Positions 9,302-16,206 of a stretch of DNA of 43,975 nucleotides are shown here, piece after piece. Position 1 is the stretch's first letter; every line of letters begins with the position of its first letter. This stretch comes from Bacillota bacterium (GTDB lineage Bacteria; Bacillota; Limnochordia; Darwinibacteriales; Darwinibacteriaceae), in NCBI GenBank assembly GCA_029776155.1, contig JAKOTU010000071.1:1-43975 (forward strand), in the 5' to 3' direction. The notes beneath the pieces were generated by a model. It ran no database searches, had not been told where the DNA came from, and saw only the letters and a program-made list of their open reading frames with translations. Both the position numbers and the translations under genes were made by a program.

Positions 9302-9466
9302 CTAGGTGTCGCCATCTATCTCCAGTTCGATTCTGCGCTGGAAACCATCGTTGAGGCGATGGGAGAGTTCAAACTCGTCCAGGTCAGCCCCCTGCGTCTG
9401 AACTTCATGGTTCGCCCCAACCTTTGGTTCTGCTTTCAGTGTGCCCCAACAGCAGCCGGATTCTTG
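9302..9466 (-). pseudogene. Possible gene remnant: open frame without a start codon
   Basis: This 217-bp gap holds a minus-strand open frame of 54 codons ending in TAG at 9304-9302. It starts directly after an in-frame TAA; three codons further upstream (ATG ATC GTT) are in the same frame. The translation includes SGCCWGTLKAEP and ends ELEIDGDT, which looks protein-like, but there is no ATG, GTG or TTG after the TAA and no ribosome-binding site. The opposite strand is also open across the gap in one frame. It may be a decayed gene or a chance frame in GC-rich DNA; no family is recognised. Confidence 0.2.
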
Positions 9467-9501
9467 TTAAACGATCATAGTTGGAAAGGTAGGGTGATTG
9501 G

Positions 9502-10980
9502 TTGAACATCCTTGTAAGTTACCTCAAGAACAATACGCAAGCGGTTGTTCCCATTGCCATCATTGTTCTGATCCTAAATTTTACCTTGGTGCCCATGGCC
9601 GCTCCCGTGGTGATGAGGTTTTTGGTAGGTGCGGTTACCTTGATTGTGGGCTTATCCATCTTCTTTGTGGGTGTGGATCTGGGCATCTCTCCTTTGGGGA
9701 CCATTACCGGCACTGCCCTGGTGAAAACGAACCGGCTCTGGGTATTCCTGCTGGCGGGGGGCCTTTTGGGCTTTTTCGTCTCCGTTGCTGAGCCGGGTCT
9801 TTTGGTTTTGGTGAACCAGATCGAATACGTTACCGCCGGGGGCATTCCCGCGCGGCTGCTCTTGGCCTTTATCCCCACGGGCTTTGGCCTTTTGATTGCC
9901 TTGGGCTTCGTGCGCGTCTTCCTCCATGTGTCCATGCGCAATTTCTTCACGGTGGCCTATGGCGTGGTCCTGGTCTTGGCTTGGATTACCTCCCGCAGTT
10001 CCCCGGAGTTCTTGGCCATTGCCTTTGATTCCTCCGGTTCCATCACTGGTATTTTGGTAGTACCCTTCATCATGTCTCTGGCCGTGGGCATTTCCAAACT
10101 GCGCAAAGACAGCAAGCAGGCGGAGGAAGACAGCTTTGGCCTGGTTGGTGCTGGCGCGGTGGGGCCCATTTTGGCGGTGATGATTATGAACCTGGTTAGG
10201 CCCGTACCGGAATACCCCCTGATCTCTTTGGAACCGGCTCAAGCAGAAACAGGCAGGGTGATGCGCAGGTTCTGGATGGCAACCCCAGCGGCGGTGCGGG
10301 ACAGCGTTATTGCCCTGCTGCCTCTGGTGGTCGCCTTTCTCCTGCTGCAGTACCTCCTCTTTAAGCTGGAGAAAAGGGAGTTCCGGCGTATGGCGAAGGG
10401 GTTTGCTTATACCTTGCTGGGAACCTTCCTCTTCTTCATGGGCGTGAACGGAGGCTTTATGGAGCTCGGCGGTCAGCTGGGCTATCTCCTCGCTTCCTTG
10501 GATAACAAGGCCTGGCTGTTGATCACCTCCTTTGTATTGGGGTTTGTGACCATTCTTGCTGAACCTTCGGTTTATGTGCTCAACAGGCAGATCGAAGAAG
10601 TGACGGCGGGATCCGTAAAAGGGAAACTTGTGGCCACTTCGTTGGCCTTGGGGGTGGGCCTGGCTATTCTCCTGTCCTCTGTGCGCGTGCTGGTGCCCGG
10701 ACTGACCCTCTGGCACTTGCTGCTCCCTGGGTACCTGTTGGCTTTGATTTTGGTGCGCTTTGTCCCTCCGCTCTTTGTGGGCATCGGGTTTGACTCGGGC
10801 AGCGTGGCCACGGGTCCCCTGACCACCACTTTCATCCTGGCCTTTGCCCAGGGCGCCGCGGGGGCCTTCGAAGGGGCAGATCTTCTGCGCGATGGACTGG
10901 GCATGATCGCTTTGGTGGCCATGTCGGCCATAGTGACCATGCTGGCTTTGGGGGTTGTCTTTCGGGTCAAGTCAAGGTAA
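9502..10980 (+). CDS. DUF1538 two-repeat integral membrane protein
   Basis: A 492-residue polytopic membrane protein made of two homologous halves, residues about 1-205 and 255-485. Each half has a GISPLG or FMELGG-type segment, a VAEPGLLVLVNQIE or LAEPSVYVLNRQIE segment (E-P then N-Q-E), and a FDSSGSITG or FDSGSVATG segment. This is the DUF1538 family, a presumed transporter of unknown substrate. The TTG at 9502 is the supported start, with a modest AGGG site. The next gene encodes a P-II-like protein starting 16 bp downstream, so the pair probably forms a regulated transporter and its signal-sensing partner. Inverted halves and Asp/Ser-Gly repeats suggest a substrate pore; this is inference. 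Confidence 0.85.
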   Translation: MNILVSYLKNNTQAVVPIAIIVLILNFTLVPMAAPVVMRFLVGAVTLIVGLSIFFVGVDLGISPLGTITGTALVKTNRLWVFLLAGGLLGFFVSVAEPGLLVLVNQIEYVTAGGIPARLLLAFIPTGFGLLIALGFVRVFLHVSMRNFFTVAYGVVLVLAWITSRSSPEFLAIAFDSSGSITGILVVPFIMSLAVGISKLRKDSKQAEEDSFGLVGAGAVGPILAVMIMNLVRPVPEYPLISLEPAQAETGRVMRRFWMATPAAVRDSVIALLPLVVAFLLLQYLLFKLEKREFRRMAKGFAYTLLGTFLFFMGVNGGFMELGGQLGYLLASLDNKAWLLITSFVLGFVTILAEPSVYVLNRQIEEVTAGSVKGKLVATSLALGVGLAILLSSVRVLVPGLTLWHLLLPGYLLALILVRFVPPLFVGIGFDSGSVATGPLTTTFILAFAQGAAGAFEGADLLRDGLGMIALVAMSAIVTMLALGVVFRVKSR

Positions 10981-10996
10981 CAAGGAGATGAGGCAC

Positions 10997-11668
10997 ATGG
11001 TGCAAGGTAGTACTGGGTGGAGGGAGTACGAGCTGCTCTGTGTGGTGGTCGACCATGGCCTAGGCAGTCGGGTCGTGAGTATGGCTAAAAAGAACGGCAT
11101 CAGTGGGGGCACCATCGCCCTGGGGAGAGGGACGGTGAGCGGGCGCTTGGCGCAGCTGCTGGGCCTAACGGATACGCGCAAAGAGATTGTGTTCATGGCT
11201 GCCCAAAAACACCTGGGCCGCAATGCCCTGAGGATGTTCGCCGATGAGCTGCATCTCAACAAGCCCAAGCGCGGTATTGCCTTTGCCATGCCCTTGGGAG
11301 CTTTTCTGGGTACGGGCCATTACGAGTACGAGTTTAAAAGCCGCGAGGGAGGTGCCCGCAGTATGTACCGGGCTGTGTTTGTGGTGGTGGATAAGGGTAA
11401 GGGAGAAGAGGTCATGGATGTGGCCAAGGCCGCGGGGGCCAAGGGCGGCACCATTATCAACGCCCGGGGTTCCAGTATCCATGAGACCGGCCGGTTTTTG
11501 AACCTGGAGATCGAACCGGAAAAGGAGATGGTGCTGATCTTGGCCCGGCCGGAGCTGGCGGATCGGATTGTGCTCGCGGTGCGGGATGAGCTCAAGATAG
11601 ACGAGCCCGGTAAGGGGATCATCTTTGTCCAGGATGTGAACGAGGTCTATGGTGTGGTGGAAGAGTAG
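10997..11668 (+). CDS. Tandem-duplicated P-II-like nitrogen-regulatory-type protein
   Basis: A 223-residue cytoplasmic protein with two P-II-like ferredoxin-fold domains, about 10-100 and 118-220. Each has an opening strand (ELLCVVVDHG, YRAVFVVVDKG), an AKKNGISGGTIALGRG or AKAAGAKGGTIINARG segment and a final KRGIAFAMP or GKGIIFVQD strand. The T-loop region is short, and no GlnB-type uridylylation Tyr is evident. The ATG at 10997 is preferred, with AAGGAG 9 nt upstream; an ATG at 10988 lies too close to it. It directly follows the DUF1538 membrane protein and overlaps the next gene by 20 bp, so the three are likely co-transcribed. By analogy with AmtB-GlnB and SbtA-SbtB it probably binds and gates the upstream membrane protein. 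The fused tandem form is unusual. Confidence 0.8.
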   Translation: MVQGSTGWREYELLCVVVDHGLGSRVVSMAKKNGISGGTIALGRGTVSGRLAQLLGLTDTRKEIVFMAAQKHLGRNALRMFADELHLNKPKRGIAFAMPLGAFLGTGHYEYEFKSREGGARSMYRAVFVVVDKGKGEEVMDVAKAAGAKGGTIINARGSSIHETGRFLNLEIEPEKEMVLILARPELADRIVLAVRDELKIDEPGKGIIFVQDVNEVYGVVEE

Positions 11669-12452
11669 GGTGCGCTGGCTTTTGGTTCTGGGGCTGGCCG
11701 CCTTTTGGCTGCTTGGGGCTGCCTCCCTGGGACTGTGCCTGGCGGGGGAACCCCTGTACCGGGGGGAAGTGGTGGAGGTCTATCCCCATGACCCTGCCGC
11801 CTTTACCCAAGGGCTGTTTTTCTGGCAGGGGTTGTTATACGAAGGGACTGGGCTCTACGGCGAGTCTTCCCTGCGGCAAGTGCGCTTGGAGGATGGGGCG
11901 GTACTTAGGCGCGTCGATTTGGAGCCGGGCTTTTTTGGTGAGGGGATTGCCGCTTTTGGAAACAGGATCTATCAGCTCACGTGGCGGGAGCAGACCGGTT
12001 TTATCTACGATTTGGGGAGTTTAAACAAGCTGGGGGAGTTCACCTACCAGGGCGAAGGCTGGGGGCTGACCACAGACGGCACCTATTTGATTATGAGTGA
12101 TGGTTCCAGCACCTTGCGTTTTGTGGATCCAGAAACATTGGAGATAGTAGACCGCCTGCAGGTTTTGGCTGCGGGAGGTGCTGTTCCCCTGCTCAATGAG
12201 CTGGAGTACGTGGAGGGAGAGATCTGGGCAAACATCTGGCTGACCAGTGTGATCTGCCGGATTGACCCAGCATCGGGGCAGGTTGTGGGCTGGATCGATC
12301 TAAGCGAGCTCACCCGCAGGGAACTGGCTGCCAATCCAGGTATCGATGTGCTCAACGGCATCGCCTATGATGCCGAGACAGGAAGGGTTTTTGTCACGGG
12401 GAAGCTCTGGTCCAACATCTACCAGATCCGCCTGGTGCCTGCCCAAGAGTAG
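11649..12452 (+). CDS. Secreted glutaminyl-peptide cyclotransferase (plant/bacterial type)
   Basis: A 267-residue protein with a signal peptide or anchor (RWLLVLGLAAFWLLGAASLG, about 9-28). The mature part matches the beta-propeller glutamine cyclotransferase family (Pfam Glu_cyclase_2): AFTQGLFFWQGLLYEGTG, YQLTWREQTGF, GEGWGLTTDG, LNELEYVEGEIWANIW and VLNGIAYD in the usual order. It would convert N-terminal Gln of exported peptides to pyroglutamate, outside the cytoplasmic membrane. The ATG at 11649 overlaps the end of the P-II gene by 20 bp, suggesting translational coupling. Why a cyclotransferase sits behind a DUF1538/P-II pair is not clear. Confidence 0.88.
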   Translation: MVWWKSRVRWLLVLGLAAFWLLGAASLGLCLAGEPLYRGEVVEVYPHDPAAFTQGLFFWQGLLYEGTGLYGESSLRQVRLEDGAVLRRVDLEPGFFGEGIAAFGNRIYQLTWREQTGFIYDLGSLNKLGEFTYQGEGWGLTTDGTYLIMSDGSSTLRFVDPETLEIVDRLQVLAAGGAVPLLNELEYVEGEIWANIWLTSVICRIDPASGQVVGWIDLSELTRRELAANPGIDVLNGIAYDAETGRVFVTGKLWSNIYQIRLVPAQE

Positions 12453-12513
12453 AATGCAAAGGGCAGGAAAGGAAGGCTGCCCCGGTGAATAGAGTGTGTG
12501 AAGGAGGGGAATT

Positions 12514-13029
12514 ATGGCTGATTCATTCTTTGATTTGGTGGCGAGGCGCTATTCGGTGCGCAGCTTTAGTGCTCAACCTGTAGAGGAGGAGAAGCTCCGG
12601 CAAGTATTGGAGGCGGCCAGGTTGGCCCCTAGTGCGGTGAACTACCAGCCTTGGCAGTTTATTGTGGCCACAGAGGAAGAGTTGAAGGCGAAAATCTGCA
12701 GCGCTTACCGGGGCGAGTGGCTGCAGCGGGCACCGGTGATTATTGTGGCCTGCGGCAACCACGCCGAGTCCTGGAAACGCCGGGATGGTAAGGATCACTG
12801 CGATGTGGACGTGGCCATTGCTGTGGATCACCTGATCCTGGCGGCAACGGCCCTGGGACTGGGTACCTGCTGGGTGTGCGCCTTTGATGCCCAGAAGCTG
12901 CATGAAGTGCTGCAGCTGCCCGAGCATCTAGAACCTATCGTGCTCATTCCCCTGGGCTACCCGGGAGAGGGGCCTGTTCCTGCCAAGAAGCGCAAGGCCC
13001 TGGATGAGATCGTAACTTGGCAGGCCTAG
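12514..13029 (+). CDS. Nitroreductase-family FMN oxidoreductase
   Basis: A 171-residue member of the nitroreductase superfamily in its short form. The FMN-phosphate contact segment RRYSVRSF (about 10-17), the LAPSAVNYQPWQFIV block (37-51), ALGLGTCWVCAF and the C-terminal IVLIPLGYPGEGP are all present. It probably uses NAD(P)H to reduce quinones, nitro compounds or a flavin-linked substrate; the true substrate is unknown. Its ATG is preceded by GAAGGAGGGG, a strong ribosome-binding site. It is 61 bp downstream of the cyclotransferase gene and 23 bp upstream of the zinc-ribbon membrane protein, so it is probably in the same operon. Confidence 0.88.
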   Translation: MADSFFDLVARRYSVRSFSAQPVEEEKLRQVLEAARLAPSAVNYQPWQFIVATEEELKAKICSAYRGEWLQRAPVIIVACGNHAESWKRRDGKDHCDVDVAIAVDHLILAATALGLGTCWVCAFDAQKLHEVLQLPEHLEPIVLIPLGYPGEGPVPAKKRKALDEIVTWQA

Positions 13030-13052
13030 GGCCTGCAGAAGAGGGGGAGCGT

Positions 13053-14030
13053 ATGTCGCAGTTCTTGGATGAGCTTTGCCTCCACTGCGGGGAAGGGATG
13101 CAGCCGGGAAAACCCATTCAGATCTGCCCCCAGTGCCAGGGGATACTGCACCTGGACTGCTGGAGGGAGCTGGGGCGCTGTCCCAGATGCGGCTGGGTGG
13201 AAAGGTCTGCCTCCGAGCCGACCAAAAGGTGTCCCTACTGCCGGGAAATCATTCTGGCGGATGCGGTGCTGTGCAAGCACTGCCACAGCCGCCTGCCCTC
13301 TCCAGGCAGCGCTGAACAGGGGGCAGCAGGGCCGTCCGTGGCCGGGGCAGGGAGCTCGGCGGGGGCGCAGCCTATTATCGACGCCCTGCGTGCAGGCTGG
13401 CGGGGCTTCAGCTCGCGCCTTGGGCTGCATGTGGGGATCGGCCTGTTTTTCATTCTGGTGGGGGTGGTCTTGGCTGCGCTGGCCGCTTATCTGTCGTGGG
13501 GCTATCTGCGCTATGGTTACCGCTACGGCCTGTGGTACAGGGCCCGGATTTCACCGGGGGCCGTTATTCTTCTGGGCATTGGGGTCTATCTCGGTTTCCT
13601 CTGGCTTATGGCAGGGTTGATCAAGCTGTATGCAGAGATCGACGCGGCAAGGCCGGTGCGCTTTGGCCAGCTGTTTAAGGTGGGCGACCGCTTTTTGTCC
13701 TTTTTGGGCACATCACTTCTGGCGGGAGCCATCATCGGCGTGGCTGGGGAGCTGTGGGTGGTCCTGGGGGTTGTGGCCGGCATTTTCCTCTGCTTTGCCC
13801 CCCTGCTATCTGCAGCCCACGGGATGGGCACCTTGAAGGCGATTGGCACTAGTTTCCGGATGGTTAAGGATCATTTCTTCTTGGTGCTGGGGTTGCTGGC
13901 CGTACTGGCGGTCCTGCTGGTTGTTGGGGCCGTACCCTATGGTTTCGGGTCCTTTATCACCTTGCCGGTGAGCGGCATTGCCCTGGCCCATCTTTGTCGC
14001 TATCTTTTGGAGGAGAATAATTACAACTAA
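13053..14030 (+). CDS. Zinc-ribbon/RING-like N-terminus fused to a multi-pass membrane domain
   Basis: A 325-residue protein; the ATG at 13053 follows GAGGGGGAG with 4-5-nt spacing. The first ~80 residues hold Cys/His pairs: CLHCG, CPQCQG, a LHLDCW His-Cys, CPRCG, then CPYC and CKHC. This looks like a RING/PHD-like cross-brace plus a zinc ribbon. A low-complexity Ala/Gly/Ser linker (about 85-115) leads to four or more hydrophobic segments (about 128-150, 175-200, 222-262, 278-312). The membrane part resembles the broad DUF975/glycerophosphodiester phosphodiesterase membrane-domain type, but I cannot assign it. The function is unknown; a membrane-tethered adaptor is a guess. It ends the operon, with a terminator just after the stop. 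Confidence 0.7.
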   Translation: MSQFLDELCLHCGEGMQPGKPIQICPQCQGILHLDCWRELGRCPRCGWVERSASEPTKRCPYCREIILADAVLCKHCHSRLPSPGSAEQGAAGPSVAGAGSSAGAQPIIDALRAGWRGFSSRLGLHVGIGLFFILVGVVLAALAAYLSWGYLRYGYRYGLWYRARISPGAVILLGIGVYLGFLWLMAGLIKLYAEIDAARPVRFGQLFKVGDRFLSFLGTSLLAGAIIGVAGELWVVLGVVAGIFLCFAPLLSAAHGMGTLKAIGTSFRMVKDHFFLVLGLLAVLAVLLVVGAVPYGFGSFITLPVSGIALAHLCRYLLEENNYN

Positions 14031-14036
14031 GGAAAA

Positions 14037-14068
14037 GCCGGGACATCCCTGGGAGAGGTCCCGGTTTT
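14037..14068. terminator. Bidirectional terminator
   Basis: CCGGGAC (14038-14044) pairs with GTCCCGG (14058-14064), followed by TTTT on the plus strand and by GCTTTTCC on the minus strand. It ends the zinc-ribbon gene and the convergent tpx gene. Confidence 0.85.
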
Positions 14069-14071
14069 GCT

Positions 14072-14578
14072 TTAAAGGAGCTTCTGCACTGCTTCCAAGG
14101 CTGCCCCGTAGTTGGGGTGGGAAGATATTTCGTCCAGATACTCGACGTAGCGGATGGTGTTCTCCCGGTCCAGGACCAAAACAGCCCGGGCCAGAATGCG
14201 CATTTCTTCGATGAGCACCCCATAGGCTTGGCCGAAGGAGACATCAAAGTGGTCCGAAAGGGTGATGGCATCTTCCAGCCCTGCGCTTCCGCACCAACGC
14301 CGCTGCGCAAAGGGCAGATCTACACTCACCGTGATCACCACTGCCCCCTCCAGCTTGCTCACTTCCTCGTTGAAGCGCCTGGTCTGGGCATCGCACACTC
14401 CGGTGTCCAGGGAGGGTACAATGCTGATCAGCTTGACCTTGTCTCCGAAATCCGCCAGGGTCTTGGGGTTAAACTGGTTGTCCACGAGCCGAAAATCTGG
14501 CGCCTTTTGGCCTGGGCTCAGTTTGGGCCCCCGTACGGTGAGTTCCGTTCCTTTCATGGTAACCGTGCGTTTTTCCAT
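14072..14578 (-). CDS. tpx: Thiol peroxidase (atypical 2-Cys peroxiredoxin)
   Basis: A 168-residue Tpx that reduces hydrogen and alkyl hydroperoxides with electrons from thioredoxin. The peroxidatic cysteine C62 is in [11 protein letters not shown] and the resolving C96 in RRWCGSAG, matching the spacing of E. coli Tpx (61/95). The N-terminal [20 protein letters not shown] and the C-terminal [14 protein letters not shown] are typical. The ATG at 14578 has GGAGG upstream. The upstream gap (14579-14672) carries two palindromic elements, one of which is shared in part with the sodA leader, suggesting redox control. Confidence 0.95.
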   Translation of the reverse strand: MEKRTVTMKGTELTVRGPKLSPGQKAPDFRLVDNQFNPKTLADFGDKVKLISIVPSLDTGVCDAQTRRFNEEVSKLEGAVVITVSVDLPFAQRRWCGSAGLEDAITLSDHFDVSFGQAYGVLIEEMRILARAVLVLDRENTIRYVEYLDEISSHPNYGAALEAVQKLL

Positions 14579-14587
14579 GCTTTCCCT

Positions 14588-14620
14588 CCTTACTAAGGTG
14601 AAATATTAGTTCGGCACTAA
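14588..14620 (-). promoter_or_regulatory. Palindromic elements upstream of tpx (candidate redox operator)
   Basis: Two palindromes lie in the tpx 5' region: CCTTACTAAGG at 14588-14598, overlapping the Shine-Dalgarno, and TTAGT-N5-ACTAA at 14606-14620. On the minus strand the first reads TTAGTAAGGA, and the same 10-mer occurs in the sodA leader operator at 27295-27319. The repressor is unknown. A TAATAT that could serve as a -10 element overlaps the second palindrome. Confidence 0.4.
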
Positions 14621-14672
14621 GGAATGGATTCCTGCCGCAGTGGGGAAAAAGATGGAGATATTTGGTATAGCC

Positions 14673-15395
14673 TTAGCGCTTCCACTCCTCGGCCTGTGCT
14701 TCCACTTCCCGCAGCAGGTCAGGGTCTGCCTGCAGTTTGGGATCTGCTGTGATCTTCTGCAGGAGGGCGCGGGCCTCCTCCTTCTTTCCGTTGTGGTCCA
14801 GGGCCCGGGCGAGCTGCAGCTGGAACTCCAGGTTGCCTGGCTCTAGTTCCACGGCGCGCTGGGCGTTTTCTAGGGCCAGTTTCTTGCTGCCGATGCTCAA
14901 GGGAAAGCCGGGGGCCTGCTGGTAGAGCTGGCTGAGCACCCAATAGGCGGGCGCGTAGTTGGGATCCAGCTCCAGTACCCGATCCAAAGCGTCCTTCATG
15001 GGGCGCACCATAAACAAGCTGCTCAAAATGCCCCTGGTTTGCCCGATCCTCCCGATCAGGGCGGAGAGCCAGTAGTGGGCATCAGGCGAGTTGGGCAGGA
15101 CCTCCACAGCCCTGTCCGCGTATTCTTTCCCCTTCTCGAAAACTTCCAACCGGCCTTCCTCGGTGCGATCGCCTAAGTACAAGTAAGCCTTGCTCACCAG
15201 CCACAGGGCTTGACCATCGGAGGGGTCCTTGCTCACCAGTGCTTCCAACTGCTCGATGGCTCGCGAGATCTTGCCCACATCTTTGCTTTCAATCAGGGCA
15301 TCAAACTGGGCGTAATCCGCAGCCTGCAGCGGTAGGACCCCAAGGAGGATCACGGCAGTAAGCATGGTCAATGTGAGCGTAAGTTTCCTAGGCAC
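14673..15395 (-). CDS. Secreted tetratricopeptide-repeat protein
   Basis: A 240-residue exported TPR protein. The GTG at 15395 has AGGTG 6 nt upstream and gives MPRKLTLTLTMLTAVILLG, a signal peptide ending near LQAADYA; longer readings add 31 polar residues before it and are unlikely. The body has alpha-helical repeats with TPR spacing, for example DGQALWLVSKAYLYLGD, PDAHYWLSALIGRIG, APAYWVLSQLYQQAPG and LEFQLQLARALDHNGKKEEA. It probably acts as a protein-interaction scaffold outside the membrane. It is divergent from the HAD gene; the intervening 167 bp contain a perfect 8-bp inverted repeat. Confidence 0.82.
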   Translation of the reverse strand: MPRKLTLTLTMLTAVILLGVLPLQAADYAQFDALIESKDVGKISRAIEQLEALVSKDPSDGQALWLVSKAYLYLGDRTEEGRLEVFEKGKEYADRAVEVLPNSPDAHYWLSALIGRIGQTRGILSSLFMVRPMKDALDRVLELDPNYAPAYWVLSQLYQQAPGFPLSIGSKKLALENAQRAVELEPGNLEFQLQLARALDHNGKKEEARALLQKITADPKLQADPDLLREVEAQAEEWKR

Positions 15396-15453
15396 ATGGA
15401 TCACCTCATTAGCGCAGTTTTTGTTGTGATTCCCCGCCCCGGGAGGATTTTCC

Positions 15454-15482
15454 TTCGCACCTTTCGGCGAACCTGGTGCGAA
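15454..15482. repeat. Inverted repeat in the divergent TPR/HAD intergenic region
   Basis: TTCGCACC (15454-15461) and GGTGCGAA (15475-15482) form a perfect 8-bp inverted repeat around a 13-nt spacer that itself contains the smaller TTCG/CGAA pair. It lies between two divergent start codons, so it could be an operator for both genes or a leader hairpin. No T tract follows on either strand, which argues against a terminator. Confidence 0.45.
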
Positions 15483-15562
15483 TTTCATCTGGGCCTAGGA
15501 GGAAGAGTGGGGAAGGGCAGCGAAGAAACAGGGGTACTTATTTTGCGCTGAGGGGCGGTTCT

Positions 15563-16168
15563 GTGCGGAGGATTCACAATGTCATTTTCGATCTAGGGAA
15601 TGTACTGCTCAAGTTCAATCCTGGAGAATACTTGGCCAGCCTCTTCGACGATGCGGACTTGATTGCCCAGGTCCAGCGGGCCGTTTTTTGCAGTCCAGAG
15701 TGGTATATGCTGGACCGGGGCGTGATCAGCCAAGAACAGGCGGTCAACAGGCTGGTTAAGCAGTACCCCCAGTTGGCGGCGGAGATCCAGCTCACCTTTG
15801 CCGATTGGTTCAGCATCCTCAAACCCATTTCCCCCAACGTAGAGGTGGTGCGCAGCCTGAAAGAATCGGGCTACCCTCTCTACATCCTCTCCAACTTCCA
15901 CAAGGCTGCCTTTGAGTATGTGAGCGCCAAGTACGGGTGGTTGGGCCTCTTTGACGGCGGGGTGATCTCCTATCAGCACCAGGCCCTCAAGCCTGAGCCC
16001 GCCATCTACCAGATCCTCCTGGCGCGCTACGCCTTGATTCCCGAAGAGTGTGTGTTTATCGATGATTCCCTGGCCAATCTGGCCGCGGCCAGCGAGTTTG
16101 GCATTAGGGGCATTCACTACCAGAGCCCGGATCAGCTGAGGCTCGAGTTGAACTTTGTTTTGAAATAA
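15563..16168 (+). CDS. HAD-superfamily phosphatase, YihX-like
   Basis: A 201-residue HAD hydrolase (subfamily IA). Motif I is FDLGNVLL with nucleophile D10, the DxGN variant also found in the glucose-1-phosphate phosphatase YihX. Motif II is ILSNFH, motif III is the Lys of LKPEPAIY, and motif IV is FIDDS. A helical cap lies between motifs I and II. The GTG at 15563 is chosen because GAGGGG lies 7 nt upstream and the protein then starts just before motif I. A small sugar phosphate is the likely substrate. Glucose 1-phosphate is attractive given the cellobiose phosphorylase in the window, but this is inference. Confidence 0.85.
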   Translation: MRRIHNVIFDLGNVLLKFNPGEYLASLFDDADLIAQVQRAVFCSPEWYMLDRGVISQEQAVNRLVKQYPQLAAEIQLTFADWFSILKPISPNVEVVRSLKESGYPLYILSNFHKAAFEYVSAKYGWLGLFDGGVISYQHQALKPEPAIYQILLARYALIPEECVFIDDSLANLAAASEFGIRGIHYQSPDQLRLELNFVLK

Positions 16169-16170
16169 GG

Positions 16171-16206
16171 CACCGGGGATGGAGGGGCTCCATCCACGGT
16201 GTTTTT
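16171..16206. terminator. Bidirectional terminator between HAD and S9 peptidase genes
   Basis: CACCG-GGATGGAG pairs with CTCCATCC-CGGTG across a GGG loop, with one mismatched position, and is followed by TTTTT on the plus strand. The convergent S9 peptidase gene ends inside its 3' arm. Confidence 0.85.

Noticed and set aside
9652..10716. 354-residue minus-strand frame opposite the DUF1538 gene
   Set aside because: Its composition (Gln/His/Pro/Gly-rich, no fold) and lack of a start signal show it is an antisense shadow of the membrane protein.
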